Notes under the pieces: generated by a model
The model's input: the letters and a program-made list of their open reading frames with translations, nothing else
What the model was told of the DNA's origin: nothing
Databases searched by the model: none
In this document: positions 32,816 to 41,299 of the stretch, one piece after another
Layout: the number at the start of each line of letters is the position of its first letter
Numbering within the stretch: position 1 is the first letter of the stretch
Assembly (NCBI GenBank): GCA_934647945.1
Contig: CAKUFK010000001.1
Location: 248,001 to 312,000 of the forward strand
DNA from: an uncultured Eubacteriales bacterium
GTDB taxonomy: Bacteria; Bacillota; Clostridia; Oscillospirales; Acutalibacteraceae
Length of the DNA: 64,000 nt
Reading direction: 5' to 3'
Made by a program: the position numbers and the translations under genes

Positions 32816-34018
32816 ATGGAACGGTTTGTATATGCGGATAATGCGGCGACCACCCGGCTGCTGCCCGAGGTGCTGGACAGCATGATGCCGTATCTGACGG
32901 AACAATATGGCAACCCATCCTCCCTGTACAGTTTCGGGCAAGCGGCCCGCGGCGCGATCACCGAAGCCCGCCGCACCATCGCCCGGTGCCTAAACTGCCG
33001 GGAGGACGAGGTGTACGTGACCTCCGGCGGCAGCGAGGCGGACAACTGGGCGATCAAAATGGCCGCCCGCATGATGGCCAAAAAAGGGAAAAGGCACTTG
33101 ATTTCCACGGCGTTTGAACACCACGCCGTCCTTCACGCCCTCGATTCCCTGAAAGAAGAGGGCTTTGAAGTGACGCTTCTGCCGGTACATGAAAACGGCA
33201 TTGTCCGGGTGGAGGACCTGCGCGCGGCCCTGCGGGACGACACGGCTCTCGTGACCGTCATGTTCGCCAACAATGAAATCGGCACCCTCCAGCCGGTGGC
33301 GGAGCTGGCGGCCCTCTGCCGGGAAAAGGGCGTTCTTTTCCACACCGACGCCGTGCAGGCGGTCGGCCATGTGCCGGTGGATTTCGCGGGCATGGGCTTC
33401 GATATGCTGTCCCTGTCGGCGCACAAATTCCACGGGCCCCGCGGCGTCGGCTGCCTGCTGGTGCGCAAAGGCATCCGCCTGCGAAACCTCATCGACGGCG
33501 GCGCCCAGGAACGGGGGCGGCGGGCGGGTACCGAGAACACCGCCGGCATCGTCGGCATGGCCGCCGCCCTGCAGCTCGCCTGCGACCGGATGGCGGCGGT
33601 CACCCCCCGCGTCACCGCCATGCGGGACCGGCTCATCGACGGCCTGCTGCGAAGCGTCCCCCGCTGCCGTCTCAACGGTGACCGGGAAAACCGGCTGCCC
33701 GGCAACGTCAACATCAGCTTTGAAGGGGTGGAGGGCGAAAGCCTCCTGCTCATGCTGGACATGCAGGGGATCTGCGCGTCGTCCGGTTCGGCGTGCACCT
33801 CCGGCTCGCTGGACCCGAGCCATGTGCTGCTGGCCATCGGGCTCATCCACGAGGTGGCGCACGGTTCCCTCCGGCTGACGCTGAGCGAGGAAAATACGGA
33901 GGAGGACGTGGATCACATTCTCGAAACCGTCCCGGCGGTGGTATCCCGCCTGCGCGACATGTCTCCCCTCTGGGAACGGCTGATGAAGGAAAACCGCGGC
34001 GGACAGCCCGCCGTATGA
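32816..34018 (+). CDS. Cysteine desulfurase (NifS/IscS family)
   Basis: About 400 aa. PLP enzyme that moves sulfur from cysteine to the scaffold encoded next. Visible: YADNAATT near the start, PLP lysine in SAHKFHGPRG (Lys204), and catalytic Cys327 in SSGSACTSGSLDPSH, the IscS/NifS-like short active-site loop. ATG 32816 is used; GTG 32810, with GGAA 7 nt upstream, is an equally plausible start and adds two residues. iscU follows after 19 nt, forming a minimal iron-sulfur assembly operon. Confidence 0.95.
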   Translation: MERFVYADNAATTRLLPEVLDSMMPYLTEQYGNPSSLYSFGQAARGAITEARRTIARCLNCREDEVYVTSGGSEADNWAIKMAARMMAKKGKRHLISTAFEHHAVLHALDSLKEEGFEVTLLPVHENGIVRVEDLRAALRDDTALVTVMFANNEIGTLQPVAELAALCREKGVLFHTDAVQAVGHVPVDFAGMGFDMLSLSAHKFHGPRGVGCLLVRKGIRLRNLIDGGAQERGRRAGTENTAGIVGMAAALQLACDRMAAVTPRVTAMRDRLIDGLLRSVPRCRLNGDRENRLPGNVNISFEGVEGESLLLMLDMQGICASSGSACTSGSLDPSHVLLAIGLIHEVAHGSLRLTLSEENTEEDVDHILETVPAVVSRLRDMSPLWERLMKENRGGQPAV

Positions 34019-34037
34019 CAGAAAGGACTGACCGGTT

Positions 34038-34478
34038 ATGGCAGCGTTTTACAGTGAAAAGGTGATGGACCATTTCTCCAACCCCCGCAACGTGGGCGAG
34101 CTCGAGGACGCCAACGGCATCGGCGAGGTGGGCAACGCGAAATGCGGCGACATCATGAAAATGTACATCAAGGTGGAGAACGGCCGGATCGCGGACGTCA
34201 AGTTCAAGACATTCGGCTGCGGGTCCGCCATCGCCACCAGCTCCATCGCCACCGAGATGATCAAGGGCAAAACCATCGAGGAAGCCCTGCAGCTCTCCAA
34301 CAAGGCGGTGGTGGAGGCGCTCGACGGCCTGCCCGCCCACAAAATCCACTGTTCCGTCCTCGCGGAGCAGTCGATCAAAATGGCGATCGCGGACTATTAC
34401 CGCCGCCAGGGCGTCGATCCCGAGCCCATCGTGGGGCCCCTTCCCGATCCGGAGGAGTTCGAGGCCTGTCATATATAA
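34038..34478 (+). CDS. iscU: Iron-sulfur cluster scaffold IscU/NifU N-terminal type
   Basis: 146 aa. Three cluster-ligand cysteines Cys36 (NAKCGD), Cys61 (FGCGSAIA) and Cys105 (HCSVLA), plus Asp38 and His104. It receives sulfur from the desulfurase encoded upstream. GAAAGGA precedes ATG 34038. The C-terminus (about 126-146) is a short Pro/Asp/Glu-rich tail. A terminator follows at 34500. Confidence 0.95.
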   Translation: MAAFYSEKVMDHFSNPRNVGELEDANGIGEVGNAKCGDIMKMYIKVENGRIADVKFKTFGCGSAIATSSIATEMIKGKTIEEALQLSNKAVVEALDGLPAHKIHCSVLAEQSIKMAIADYYRRQGVDPEPIVGPLPDPEEFEACHI

Positions 34479-34499
34479 GCGCGGCCTCCCGTTTTTTCG

Positions 34500-34532
34500 T
34501 GCAGGGACGGATTTTCCGTCCCTGCATTTTTT
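34500..34532 (+). terminator. Terminator of the iscS/nifS-iscU operon
   Basis: A 12-bp perfect stem (34500-34511 with 34515-34526, loop TTT) followed by six T. Confidence 0.9.
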
Positions 34533-34540
34533 ACAGGCCA

Positions 34541-34569
34541 TTGCCAGGCCGGCGCCGTTGCGGTATAAT
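34541..34569 (+). promoter_or_regulatory. SigmaA promoter of the isomerase/azlCD genes
   Basis: TTGCCA (34541-34546), 17-nt spacer, TATAAT (34564-34569). It starts 9 nt after the preceding terminator. Confidence 0.75.
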
Positions 34570-34622
34570 AAGCCGCAGGAAAAGGATCCGCTAGAAAATC
34601 CAACGGAAAGGGCGATGTCCCC

Positions 34623-35522
34623 ATGCCCAAAATCGGAATCAGCAGCTATTGCCTTGCCGGACCCCTGGAAAGAGGAGAAATGGATCTCCCCGCGGTCATG
34701 CGGTGGGCCAAGGAGAACGGCGCAGAGCATCTGGAGCTCGTACCCATCGGCTATACCCTGCTCGAAAACGAAGCGCTTTGCCGTCAGGTGGCGGAAACCT
34801 CGAAGGCGCTCGCCCTGCCGCTTTCCAACTACGCCATTCCGGCCGACGTCCTGAAATGGGACGAGGAGGAACGCCGGGCGGAGATCCGGGCGATCCAGGC
34901 GCACGTGGACGTGGCCGCCCGCCTGGGTATTGCGCGGATGCGGCACGATATCGCCTCATTCGCCCGTCCGCGGGAGTCCGACACTCCCGCCGATTTCGAA
35001 AAGGAGTTCTTCATGATGGTGGAGGCCGCCGCCGAGGTCGCGGACTATGCCGCCCGCTACGGCATCACCACCATGGTGGAAAACCACGGTTTTTTTGTCA
35101 ACGGCTCCGACCGGATCATCCGCCTGGCCGAGGCGGTGAACCGGCCCAATTTCAAAATGTGCCTGGACACCGGTAATCTGCTGTGTGTGGACGAGCCGCC
35201 CGAAACCAGCATCAGAAAATGCATGCCGTATGTCGGCATGATCCATCTCAAAGATTTCTATATCCGTAAAAAAGACCGTCTGGCCGGCCTTCACGGCCCG
35301 TTCGACTGCCGGGCCGAGGGATGGCTCGAATCGTTGGGCGGTACCATGCTGCGGGGCGCCATCCTGGGGCAGGGAGACATCGACATCGTGTCCATCGTCC
35401 GGAATATCCGGGCCAGCGGTTACGACGGCTTCGTCTCCCTCGAATTCGAAGGGATCGAGGACAGCCGCCGGGGGACTTACACCGGTCTCCAGACCGCGAA
35501 AAATCTCTTCGCGGATATCTGA
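34623..35522 (+). CDS. Sugar phosphate isomerase/epimerase (xylose isomerase-like TIM barrel)
   Basis: 299 aa. AP-endonuclease-2-type TIM barrel: starts KIGISSYCLAGPL; candidate metal/catalytic residues lie in AEHLELVPIGY, TTMVENHG, FKMCLDTGNLL, GMIHLKDFY and the closing VSLEFEGIED, in the order usual for IolE/UxuA-like isomerases. The substrate is unknown. It has its own promoter at 34541. azlC starts 35 nt downstream, probably in the same transcript. Confidence 0.8.
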   Translation: MPKIGISSYCLAGPLERGEMDLPAVMRWAKENGAEHLELVPIGYTLLENEALCRQVAETSKALALPLSNYAIPADVLKWDEEERRAEIRAIQAHVDVAARLGIARMRHDIASFARPRESDTPADFEKEFFMMVEAAAEVADYAARYGITTMVENHGFFVNGSDRIIRLAEAVNRPNFKMCLDTGNLLCVDEPPETSIRKCMPYVGMIHLKDFYIRKKDRLAGLHGPFDCRAEGWLESLGGTMLRGAILGQGDIDIVSIVRNIRASGYDGFVSLEFEGIEDSRRGTYTGLQTAKNLFADI

Positions 35523-35556
35523 CCGCCACGAAACTGTAAAGCAGGAGTTGGCCGTT

Positions 35557-36291
35557 TTGAAATCTTCCCTTCTTCATTCCAGGGGCTGGAATCCCGGGGA
35601 GCTCCGCCGCGGCTTTGTCCAGACCATCCCGCTCGGAATCGGGGTCACCATATACGGGCTGGTATACGGTATGATGGGGCGGCAGGGCCTCCTTCCCTTC
35701 TGGATGATCCCGGCCATGTCCCTGTTCGTGTTCGCCGGCTCCTCCCAGATGTTGGCGGCGGAGATGATGATTTCCGGTTCCTCTCCCCTGTCGGTGATCA
35801 TCACCGTGCTGGCGGTCAATCTACGGCATGTGGTCATGTCGGCCGATATGGCTGCCCATGTGCGGGAGGCGCCTGCGGGGAAAAAGGCGCTGGCCGCCTT
35901 TTTCCTGACCGATGAAGCCTACGCGGTCAGTTATCTCCGTTTCCAGCGGGAAAAAGGGTCGGTGTCCTACATACTCGGCTGCGGCCTGGATATCTATCTG
36001 TTTTGGAACCTCTCCAGCGTCGCGGGCTATTGGTTCGGCAACCTGGTCCCGCCCCTTCTCGAACCAGCTTTCGGATTCGCCATGGCGGCCGCCTTCCTGT
36101 CCATGCTCATCCCCACCGTCCGGAGCCGGCCGGCGCTCACCGCGGTGCTCGTCTCCGCCGTCACGGCCATATGCGGCTCGCTCTGGCTGCCGGGAAAATG
36201 GTATATCCTCCTCTCCGCCCTGACCGGCAGCGCCGCCGGCTTTCTCGCGGAGGAGCTCCGGAACAGGCAAAAGACCGCCCCGTCCGGCTGA
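35557..36291 (+). CDS. azlC: Branched-chain amino acid export permease, large subunit AzlC
   Basis: 244 aa, about five to six membrane segments. The conserved block with RGFVQTIPLGIGVTIYGLVYG and the segment FAGSSQMLAAEMM followed by LAVNLRHVVMS are AzlC signatures. TTG 35557 is the likely start (GGAG with about 9 nt spacing); TTG 35548 abuts that site. The small partner AzlD follows. Together they export leucine and related amino acids or analogues. Confidence 0.9.
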   Translation: MKSSLLHSRGWNPGELRRGFVQTIPLGIGVTIYGLVYGMMGRQGLLPFWMIPAMSLFVFAGSSQMLAAEMMISGSSPLSVIITVLAVNLRHVVMSADMAAHVREAPAGKKALAAFFLTDEAYAVSYLRFQREKGSVSYILGCGLDIYLFWNLSSVAGYWFGNLVPPLLEPAFGFAMAAAFLSMLIPTVRSRPALTAVLVSAVTAICGSLWLPGKWYILLSALTGSAAGFLAEELRNRQKTAPSG

Positions 36292-36366
36292 CCGGACGGG
36301 GCTACCCCCTAAAAACAGCCGGCGGGCCTCCACGGCATCCGGCCGGGAAAGGACGGACGTTTTCTT

Positions 36367-36693
36367 ATGAACACCCCACAATTGCTGCTGACGCTGTTCG
36401 GCTGCGGGCTGGTGACGTATCTGACCCGGATGCCCACCCTGGTTTTCGCCGGCAAATGGAAAATTCCAGAGAAAGCGCGGCGATTCATGTCTTATATCGG
36501 CCCGTCCATCCTCACCGCCCTGATCGTCCCGTCGGTTTTCCTCACCGACGCGGGCTTCGACCCCAATCCGTTGACCAACCTCTATATTCTACCGGCCGCC
36601 GTCGTCATCGCGGTTTCGTTTTTTTGGAAAAAGCCGCTTCCCGCCATCCTGGCGGGTATCGCGTCCGCCTTTCTCCTCTCCCTGGTATTGTGA
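36367..36693 (+). CDS. azlD: Branched-chain amino acid transporter small subunit AzlD
   Basis: 108 aa, about four hydrophobic segments. CGLVTYLTRMPTLVF at the start and RRFMSYIGPSILTALIVPSVF in the middle are typical of AzlD. It pairs with AzlC. The 75-nt gap from azlC holds no promoter that I can recognise. Repeat copy C begins about 75 nt downstream. Confidence 0.9.
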   Translation: MNTPQLLLTLFGCGLVTYLTRMPTLVFAGKWKIPEKARRFMSYIGPSILTALIVPSVFLTDAGFDPNPLTNLYILPAAVVIAVSFFWKKPLPAILAGIASAFLLSLVL

Positions 36694-36769
36694 GCGGAGG
36701 CTCGGCGGTGCTTGTGGGATACCGGGATTTCCGGCGGTGATGAAAATCACATGATTTTATAGCTACCCA

Positions 36770-37260
36770 AGCCCTTGGGGCGGCAGCCCCTCTCTGTATG
36801 GCGTAGGTTCAGGTGCGGGCGTTTACGCCGATTTTCATAAAAAGAAAATCGGCCAGCAATCTGGGGGCTGGGAACCCCGGCGGCGTTTTTGCCCCTTTTG
36901 TCGCTACGAGCTGAAGCTCGGACAAAAGGGGGTGGCCGCGCATTGGATATCCCTTTTCGTTAGGACAGCGTTTTGTATGTGCGGACAAACTCCAACACGC
37001 CCCGCAAAAATGGGTCTGGCCTGCGCCCCCCTTTCTTTACACAAAGAAAGGGGAAAAAGAAGCGCCAGGGGGAACCCCCTTGGAACCCCGGGTAATTTTG
37101 ATTTTTAGGGCCATTGTGGGATACCACAATGGCGGGTGACCGGCCCCAGTTCCCGCTTATATAGAGAGCCCTTCAGGGGCCGGCCCGGAGTTCTTTTTAG
37201 GAAAGCCTCCCCAACGCGGACTTCTGAACACCCTCTATATAAAAAGGGGCTACCGCCCGG
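36770..37260 (+). repeat. Multi-hairpin intergenic repeat, copy C
   Basis: It fills most of the 745-nt gap between azlD and the LamG gene. Hairpin h1 (36827-36836/36844-36853), h2 (11 bp, 36892-36902/36921-36931, enclosing a CGAGCT/AGCTCG stem), core (36932-36986, one extra base), h3 (11 bp, 37028-37038/37043-37053), then in place of h4 a CCATTGTGG hairpin (37110-37119/37124-37133). The block 37110-37205 is the reverse complement of a module in copy B (about 9725-9820). It closes with the TATAAAAAGGGGCTACC box near 37238. Confidence 0.85.
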
Positions 37261-37345
37261 GATCAGATGGTTACTATTCTATAAGATGAAAAATCATATG
37301 GCGCGGATCATCGCCGCCGTGTCTATCATGCGGAAAATCGCCCAT

Positions 37346-37379
37346 CCCCATTGACAAACCGGTGCGAATGGGGGAGAAT
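37346..37379 (+). promoter_or_regulatory. Promoter with dyad upstream of the LamG operon
   Basis: TTGACA (37351-37356), 17-nt spacer, GAGAAT (37374-37379, weak -10). CCCCATT (37346-37352) and AATGGGG (37367-37373) form an inverted repeat that straddles the -35 and spacer, suggesting regulated expression. Confidence 0.45.
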
Positions 37380-37438
37380 ATGCATACGGGATCTGCGCAC
37401 AGGCTGCGCAGACCATCCTTTTGGAAAGGCTGGCGTAT

Positions 37439-38503
37439 ATGAAAAAAAGATCGCGGATCGCCGCCCGGTTGCTGACGGTGCCGCTGCTGCTTCTGCTCCT
37501 TTTCTCCGGGCTGCCCGTATCGGCCGCCCGGGAAGGATATGTAAACAACAAGCTGAATATCGTCACCGAACCGGGCGAAAGCTCGGACTACGTCTCCTTC
37601 TACAAGGACGGGAAGAAGGCGGCGCCGGGCGACATGACCTGGACCGACAACGGCCGGCACGGCAAGGCGCTGGTGCTCGACGGTGTGTCGGAATACCTCC
37701 AGATCCCCGAAACCCAAATGAAGCTCGCCGCGTTCTCCTTTACCGCATGGATCAACTGGCAGGGGGCCAAGGACACCGCGGGCAGAGACGGTTTTTACGG
37801 GCAGCGGGTTTTCACTGTGGCCAGGGGGACCACGAACTGGCTGACCCTGTCGCCGCATATGCGGGATGCCTCCAAAACGGACGATACGGGCCGGATCCTC
37901 GACGGGGTCTATCTGGGGTATAACTACGGCGGAAATAAAGGGACGCTGGTGGAAGAATGGACGCCGGCCGTGGATGGCGCCGAAGCATACGGACTGCCGG
38001 TGGGAGAGTGGCATCATCTGGCTGCCGTCACCACCGGGCGGGAAATGCGGCTATACATCGACGGCCGCCTGTGGCAGAACAAAACGCTGGTGGCTTCGAT
38101 TGCGGAGCTGCGGGCCCCCAATATGAAGATCGGTGCCGGTTTTGACGGCGGCCCGTTCCTCAACGCCCTTCTCGACGACGTCGCCGTGTATGAGGTGGCG
38201 CTGGATGAAGGCCAAATTGCCCGGGCGATGGAGGGACTGGATCCGTTTTCTTCCGATCCCGCCCCGTCCCCTACCGAGCCGTCTCATCCCACCGAACCGG
38301 GCACCAGTACCACGCCGGTAGCCCCCATTACCACCACGTCGCCCGGCATCGACCTGAACCAGCCGAGCCCCTTGTTCGGCATCCCGGTATGGTCGATGAT
38401 CCTGATCCTCGTACTGCTCTCACTGTTCGTGCTCTTGTCCGTGGTGCTGAGCCTCATTGAGGTGTTCCGGCGCAAACGGGAAGCGGGAGGGCCGAAAAGA
38501 TGA
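37439..38503 (+). CDS. Membrane-anchored surface protein with LamG/ConA-like domain
   Basis: 354 aa. Signal peptide (1-28), a jelly-roll domain of the LamG-like type (about 35-270) with DGVSEYLQIPE, FSFTAWINWQG, GEWHHLAAVTTG, RLYIDGRLW and a closing DDVAVYEVALDEGQIARAM, then a Pro/Thr/Ser spacer (about 278-310), a C-terminal helix (315-337) and a basic tail. Likely a type I membrane or wall-associated sugar-binding protein. ATG 37439 begins the signal peptide. The next gene overlaps by 4 nt and has a similar anchor, so both may sit together at the cell surface. Confidence 0.8.
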   Translation: MKKRSRIAARLLTVPLLLLLLFSGLPVSAAREGYVNNKLNIVTEPGESSDYVSFYKDGKKAAPGDMTWTDNGRHGKALVLDGVSEYLQIPETQMKLAAFSFTAWINWQGAKDTAGRDGFYGQRVFTVARGTTNWLTLSPHMRDASKTDDTGRILDGVYLGYNYGGNKGTLVEEWTPAVDGAEAYGLPVGEWHHLAAVTTGREMRLYIDGRLWQNKTLVASIAELRAPNMKIGAGFDGGPFLNALLDDVAVYEVALDEGQIARAMEGLDPFSSDPAPSPTEPSHPTEPGTSTTPVAPITTTSPGIDLNQPSPLFGIPVWSMILILVLLSLFVLLSVVLSLIEVFRRKREAGGPKR

Positions 38504-39156
38504 AAAGTCGGGTCAAAACCGTTCCATTTTTCGCGTGCGCGATACTGGCTCTCTTTTGCGTCATCCCGGCCGGAGCGTCGGATCTTCCGTCCGAGAAGGA
38601 ATTTGTCCTGATGGACGACTCGGGCACGGGTATGATTGCGGAAAATCCGGCACAAGCGGCTTTTTGGGAATACCCGATACTACCAGCCGGTCAGACCAAG
38701 CTGACGCAGGGGACTCTCACCATCAAAAACAACACGGGGCGGGATGCCACGGTGCGGCTCGAAGAGGTCGAGCTGCCCTATGACGATCCGGCCGCTCTTG
38801 ATTATCTCGCGGCCCTGACCATTACGATCCGGGACGGGGATGCTGTTCTGTACAACGGGCCGTACAGCGCCATCAACGATGGGGGGCTGCAGCTGACGGT
38901 GCCGGTCGCGTCGGGCCAGATGAAGTCGTATACCATCTCCCTACACTGCGCTTTTGCGTATGAGGGGGATCCCGCTGCCGCGGCAAAGCCGCTGTTTTGG
39001 GCGTTTTCGGCTACCTCCACAGTGGTAGAAAATCCGGGCAAGCAACTACCGCCGATTTCGCCGCTGGTGCTCACCATGTTCTGCGTCGCGGGAGGGTTGG
39101 TCCTTATCTGCGCGGTCGCGGGAGGGTACGCCGCCGTGCGGAAGGGCAAGCACTGA
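38500..39156 (+). CDS. Small membrane-anchored extracellular protein, partner of the LamG protein
   Basis: 218 aa. Signal peptide (1-26), one extracellular beta-sandwich-like domain (about 35-165) with TLTIKNNTGRDATVRLEEV and YTISLHCAFAYEG, then a membrane helix (about 188-210) and a basic end. The fold hints at an Ig-like or camelysin/TasA-like module, but no family is certain. Its ATG overlaps the LamG gene stop (ATGA), which implies coupled expression. A terminator follows at 39173. Confidence 0.7.
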   Translation: MKSRVKTVPFFACAILALFCVIPAGASDLPSEKEFVLMDDSGTGMIAENPAQAAFWEYPILPAGQTKLTQGTLTIKNNTGRDATVRLEEVELPYDDPAALDYLAALTITIRDGDAVLYNGPYSAINDGGLQLTVPVASGQMKSYTISLHCAFAYEGDPAAAAKPLFWAFSATSTVVENPGKQLPPISPLVLTMFCVAGGLVLICAVAGGYAAVRKGKH

Positions 39157-39172
39157 CCGATACAAACAATGC

Positions 39173-39212
39173 AAGGGAGCCGCCAGACAAATGGTTTGGC
39201 GGCTCCCTTTTT
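39173..39212 (+). terminator. Terminator of the LamG operon
   Basis: A 13-bp perfect stem (39173-39185 with 39197-39209) ending in a T-run. Confidence 0.9.
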
Positions 39213-39264
39213 GTATAAAAACTACCGGCTATGCCGGCGGTGTGAAGGAACTTAAGCTAATACC

Positions 39265-39429
39265 ATGGACAAAAAAGACGAGGAGAAGGTCGAGCTTGTG
39301 AAGACATACATACAGATATCTGAAAAAGAGCCCGAAAAAGGCCGGCTCGTGCTCGAATATATGGAGGAACGCCTGAAACCCACGCAGGATAAGGAATCGT
39401 CCCCCCATGATTCTACCCATTCCTCATAA
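39265..39429 (+). CDS. Possible small charged protein
   Basis: 54 codons from ATG 39265 to TAA 39429. The product is Lys/Glu-rich and predicted to be amphipathic-helical (MDKKDEEKVELVKTYIQISE at the start), with a Ser/His-rich tail. Composition is unlike random GC-rich frames here, but the AAGGA site is 14 nt upstream and no promoter is evident. An antisense frame (39252-39455) looks less protein-like. No function is assigned. Confidence 0.35.
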   Translation: MDKKDEEKVELVKTYIQISEKEPEKGRLVLEYMEERLKPTQDKESSPHDSTHSS

Positions 39430-39740
39430 CAGGAAAATGTCTCCTCCCGTTTCATAAAAGCGGATCAGTCCCGCAAGAGCGGTGTTGAGGTCGTCCGGCG
39501 CCCTCTCCCCCATAAAACCATTGCCTCTCGACACAGCGCAGATCCTTTCGTATGTGATACCCTGTTTATGTCATGCAGGCTCATGTGGGATCATCTTTGT
39601 CTGCTGTTTTTACGGCAGTTGCTCACCGCTGTTTATGACAAAAATGGCTGCCGCTTGGATTTCTTAAACCACGCGGCAGTCGCGTGGTTTTGCGATACAA
39701 AAAAGAACGGCCGCGCGCCGCAGCCGTTCTTTTTTGTATC
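39430..39740 (-). terminator. Gene-free stretch ending in two hairpins, the second the hpf terminator
   Basis: Nothing recognisable at 39430-39660. A 10-bp hairpin lies at 39666-39675/39681-39690. Then an 18-bp stem (39694-39711 with 39723-39740) with A6 and T6 tracts inside its arms forms a strong terminator beyond the hpf stop codon; it could work in both directions. Confidence 0.8.
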
Positions 39741-39750
39741 GGTTCCGGGC

Positions 39751-40278
39751 CTATTCCGCGTCGGGTTCCAGCAGGCCGTAATGGCCGTCGCGGCGGCGGT
39801 ATACCACATTGATCTCGCCGGTTTCCCCATTGCGGAACATATAGAACTGATGCCCGATCAGGTTCATCTGCAGGATCGCTTCTTCGACATCCAGGGGTTT
39901 GACGGGAAAGGATTTGGATTTGACCACATGGAACTCGTCCTCATATTCCTCCGCGCCGCCGGCGGCCATATCGTCGAAGGCGTTTACCCGCAGCCGTTTC
40001 TCCAGCCGGGTTTTATTTTTTCGGATCTGGCGGAGCAGCACATCCATCAGCCGGTCGACCGCCTCGCCCGGATCTTCGGCCGCCTCTTCGGCGCGAAATA
40101 CCATCCCGTTGTAGCGGATGGTGATTTCCACCCGCATGAGATTGCGTTCACTCGTAACGGTTACATCCGCTTTGGCATCGGATTCGAAAAATTTGTCCAG
40201 CTTGGACAGCTTTGTCTCCGTGCGCTCCACAAAGGACGGGCGAAGAGAGCATTTTCTGCCGGTCATGGTCACCTTCAT
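39751..40278 (-). CDS. hpf: Ribosome hibernation promoting factor, long form
   Basis: 175 aa. The N-terminal S30AE domain (about 1-100) binds the 30S decoding centre; the C-terminal dimerisation domain (about 118-172) with KSFPVKPLDVEEAILQM, LIGHQFYMFRN and VVYRRRDGHYGLLEP joins two 70S ribosomes into the 100S dimer. ATG 40278 has AGGAG 8-9 nt upstream; GTG 40287 in the same frame does not. Single gene with an extended -10 promoter near 40355. Confidence 0.95.
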   Translation of the reverse strand: MKVTMTGRKCSLRPSFVERTETKLSKLDKFFESDAKADVTVTSERNLMRVEITIRYNGMVFRAEEAAEDPGEAVDRLMDVLLRQIRKNKTRLEKRLRVNAFDDMAAGGAEEYEDEFHVVKSKSFPVKPLDVEEAILQMNLIGHQFYMFRNGETGEINVVYRRRDGHYGLLEPDAE

Positions 40279-40354
40279 ACGACTCACTCCTATCCTTTTT
40301 CATGGGTCCGGACACTTCCCGGCGGCAAAAGCCGGCTGGAAAGCTCCTGGAATT

Positions 40355-40363
40355 AGTATACCA
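40355..40363 (-). promoter_or_regulatory. Extended -10 promoter element of hpf
   Basis: On the minus strand TGGTATACT (complement of 40355-40363) forms an extended -10, about 75 nt upstream of ATG 40278. No convincing -35 is seen. Confidence 0.4.
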
Positions 40364-40422
40364 GATTGACCCAGGAAAATAAACAAGGAATTGTGAACGT
40401 TTGGGGCCCGACCGGACCTTTT

Positions 40423-41265
40423 TTACAGGATCACCGACGCATGCCTGGTTACATGGCATCCGACATTGACCGCGACCGGCAAACCCGCAATGTGGGTGGG
40501 ATAGGTCTCAATGGCCACACCAAGGCAGGTCGTGGCACCGCCGAAGCCCTGAGGCCCGATGCCCAGGGCATTGACCGACGCAAGGGCGTCCCGTTCCATT
40601 TCGGCATAATACGGGTCGGGGTTCGGCCGGTCCAGGGGCCGGCAAAGCGCCTGTTTCGCCAGCGCCGCGCATAGCTCGAAATCCCCGCCGATTCCCACGC
40701 CCAGGACCATGGGCGGACAGGGATTGCTCCCCGCCTCGCGCGCGGCCTGCACGATGCAGCCGAGCACCCGCTCCCGGTCAGCCGCCGGGGTGAGCATGAA
40801 AATCCGGCTCATATTCTCGCTGCCGAAGCCCTTGGGCGCGACCGTCAATTCCAGCCGGTCTCCTTCCACAAGCTCGACATGCAGCACCGCCGGGGTGTTG
40901 TCCCCCGTGTTTACCCTGCGCAGCGGGTCTTTTACCACCGAGCAGCGCAGAAGCCCCTCGGTATACCCCCTCGCCACACCGCGGTTGACTGCATCCCGCA
41001 GCAGGCCGCCGGTGATATGCGCCTCCTGCCCCAACCGGGCGAACACCACCGCCATGCCGGTATCCTGGCAGACGGGCAGGCACAGCTCATCCGCAGCGTC
41101 CAGATTCTCCTCCAGATCCCGCATGATGTCCCGGGCCAGCGGCATACTTTCCCGGCCGGCCGCTTCCTGGACCGCGCGGCGGATATCCCCCGGCAGATGC
41201 CGGTTGGCCTCAATACACAAATCCCGCACCGCTTGTTCAATGGCGGCGGCGGCAATATCCCGCAT
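40423..41265 (-). CDS. Fumarate hydratase class I, alpha (N-terminal) subunit, orphan
   Basis: 280 aa, the length of FumA-N/TtdA-type alpha subunits. Cysteines for the 4Fe-4S cluster lie in LPVCQDTG (about 66), NPCPPM and TTCLGV; GVGIGGDFE is the usual Gly-rich segment. The reaction is fumarate plus water to malate (or tartrate dehydration). The beta subunit, normally the next gene, is not in the window, so the partner must be elsewhere or lost. An amidohydrolase gene ends 34 nt upstream, possibly co-transcribed. Confidence 0.85.
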   Translation of the reverse strand: MRDIAAAAIEQAVRDLCIEANRHLPGDIRRAVQEAAGRESMPLARDIMRDLEENLDAADELCLPVCQDTGMAVVFARLGQEAHITGGLLRDAVNRGVARGYTEGLLRCSVVKDPLRRVNTGDNTPAVLHVELVEGDRLELTVAPKGFGSENMSRIFMLTPAADRERVLGCIVQAAREAGSNPCPPMVLGVGIGGDFELCAALAKQALCRPLDRPNPDPYYAEMERDALASVNALGIGPQGFGGATTCLGVAIETYPTHIAGLPVAVNVGCHVTRHASVIL

Positions 41266-41299
41266 GGAGATCCCTCCTAATTCATTCGCATATTTGTGT

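Noticed and set aside
36770..37260. CRISPR array or insertion sequence
   Set aside because: No regular repeat-spacer units, no transposase and no terminal repeats with target duplications. The structure is a set of different hairpins around a core.
39252..39455. Antisense frame over the possible 54-aa gene
   Set aside because: Its translation is Ser/Phe-rich without any recognisable pattern, and it would start without a ribosome binding site.
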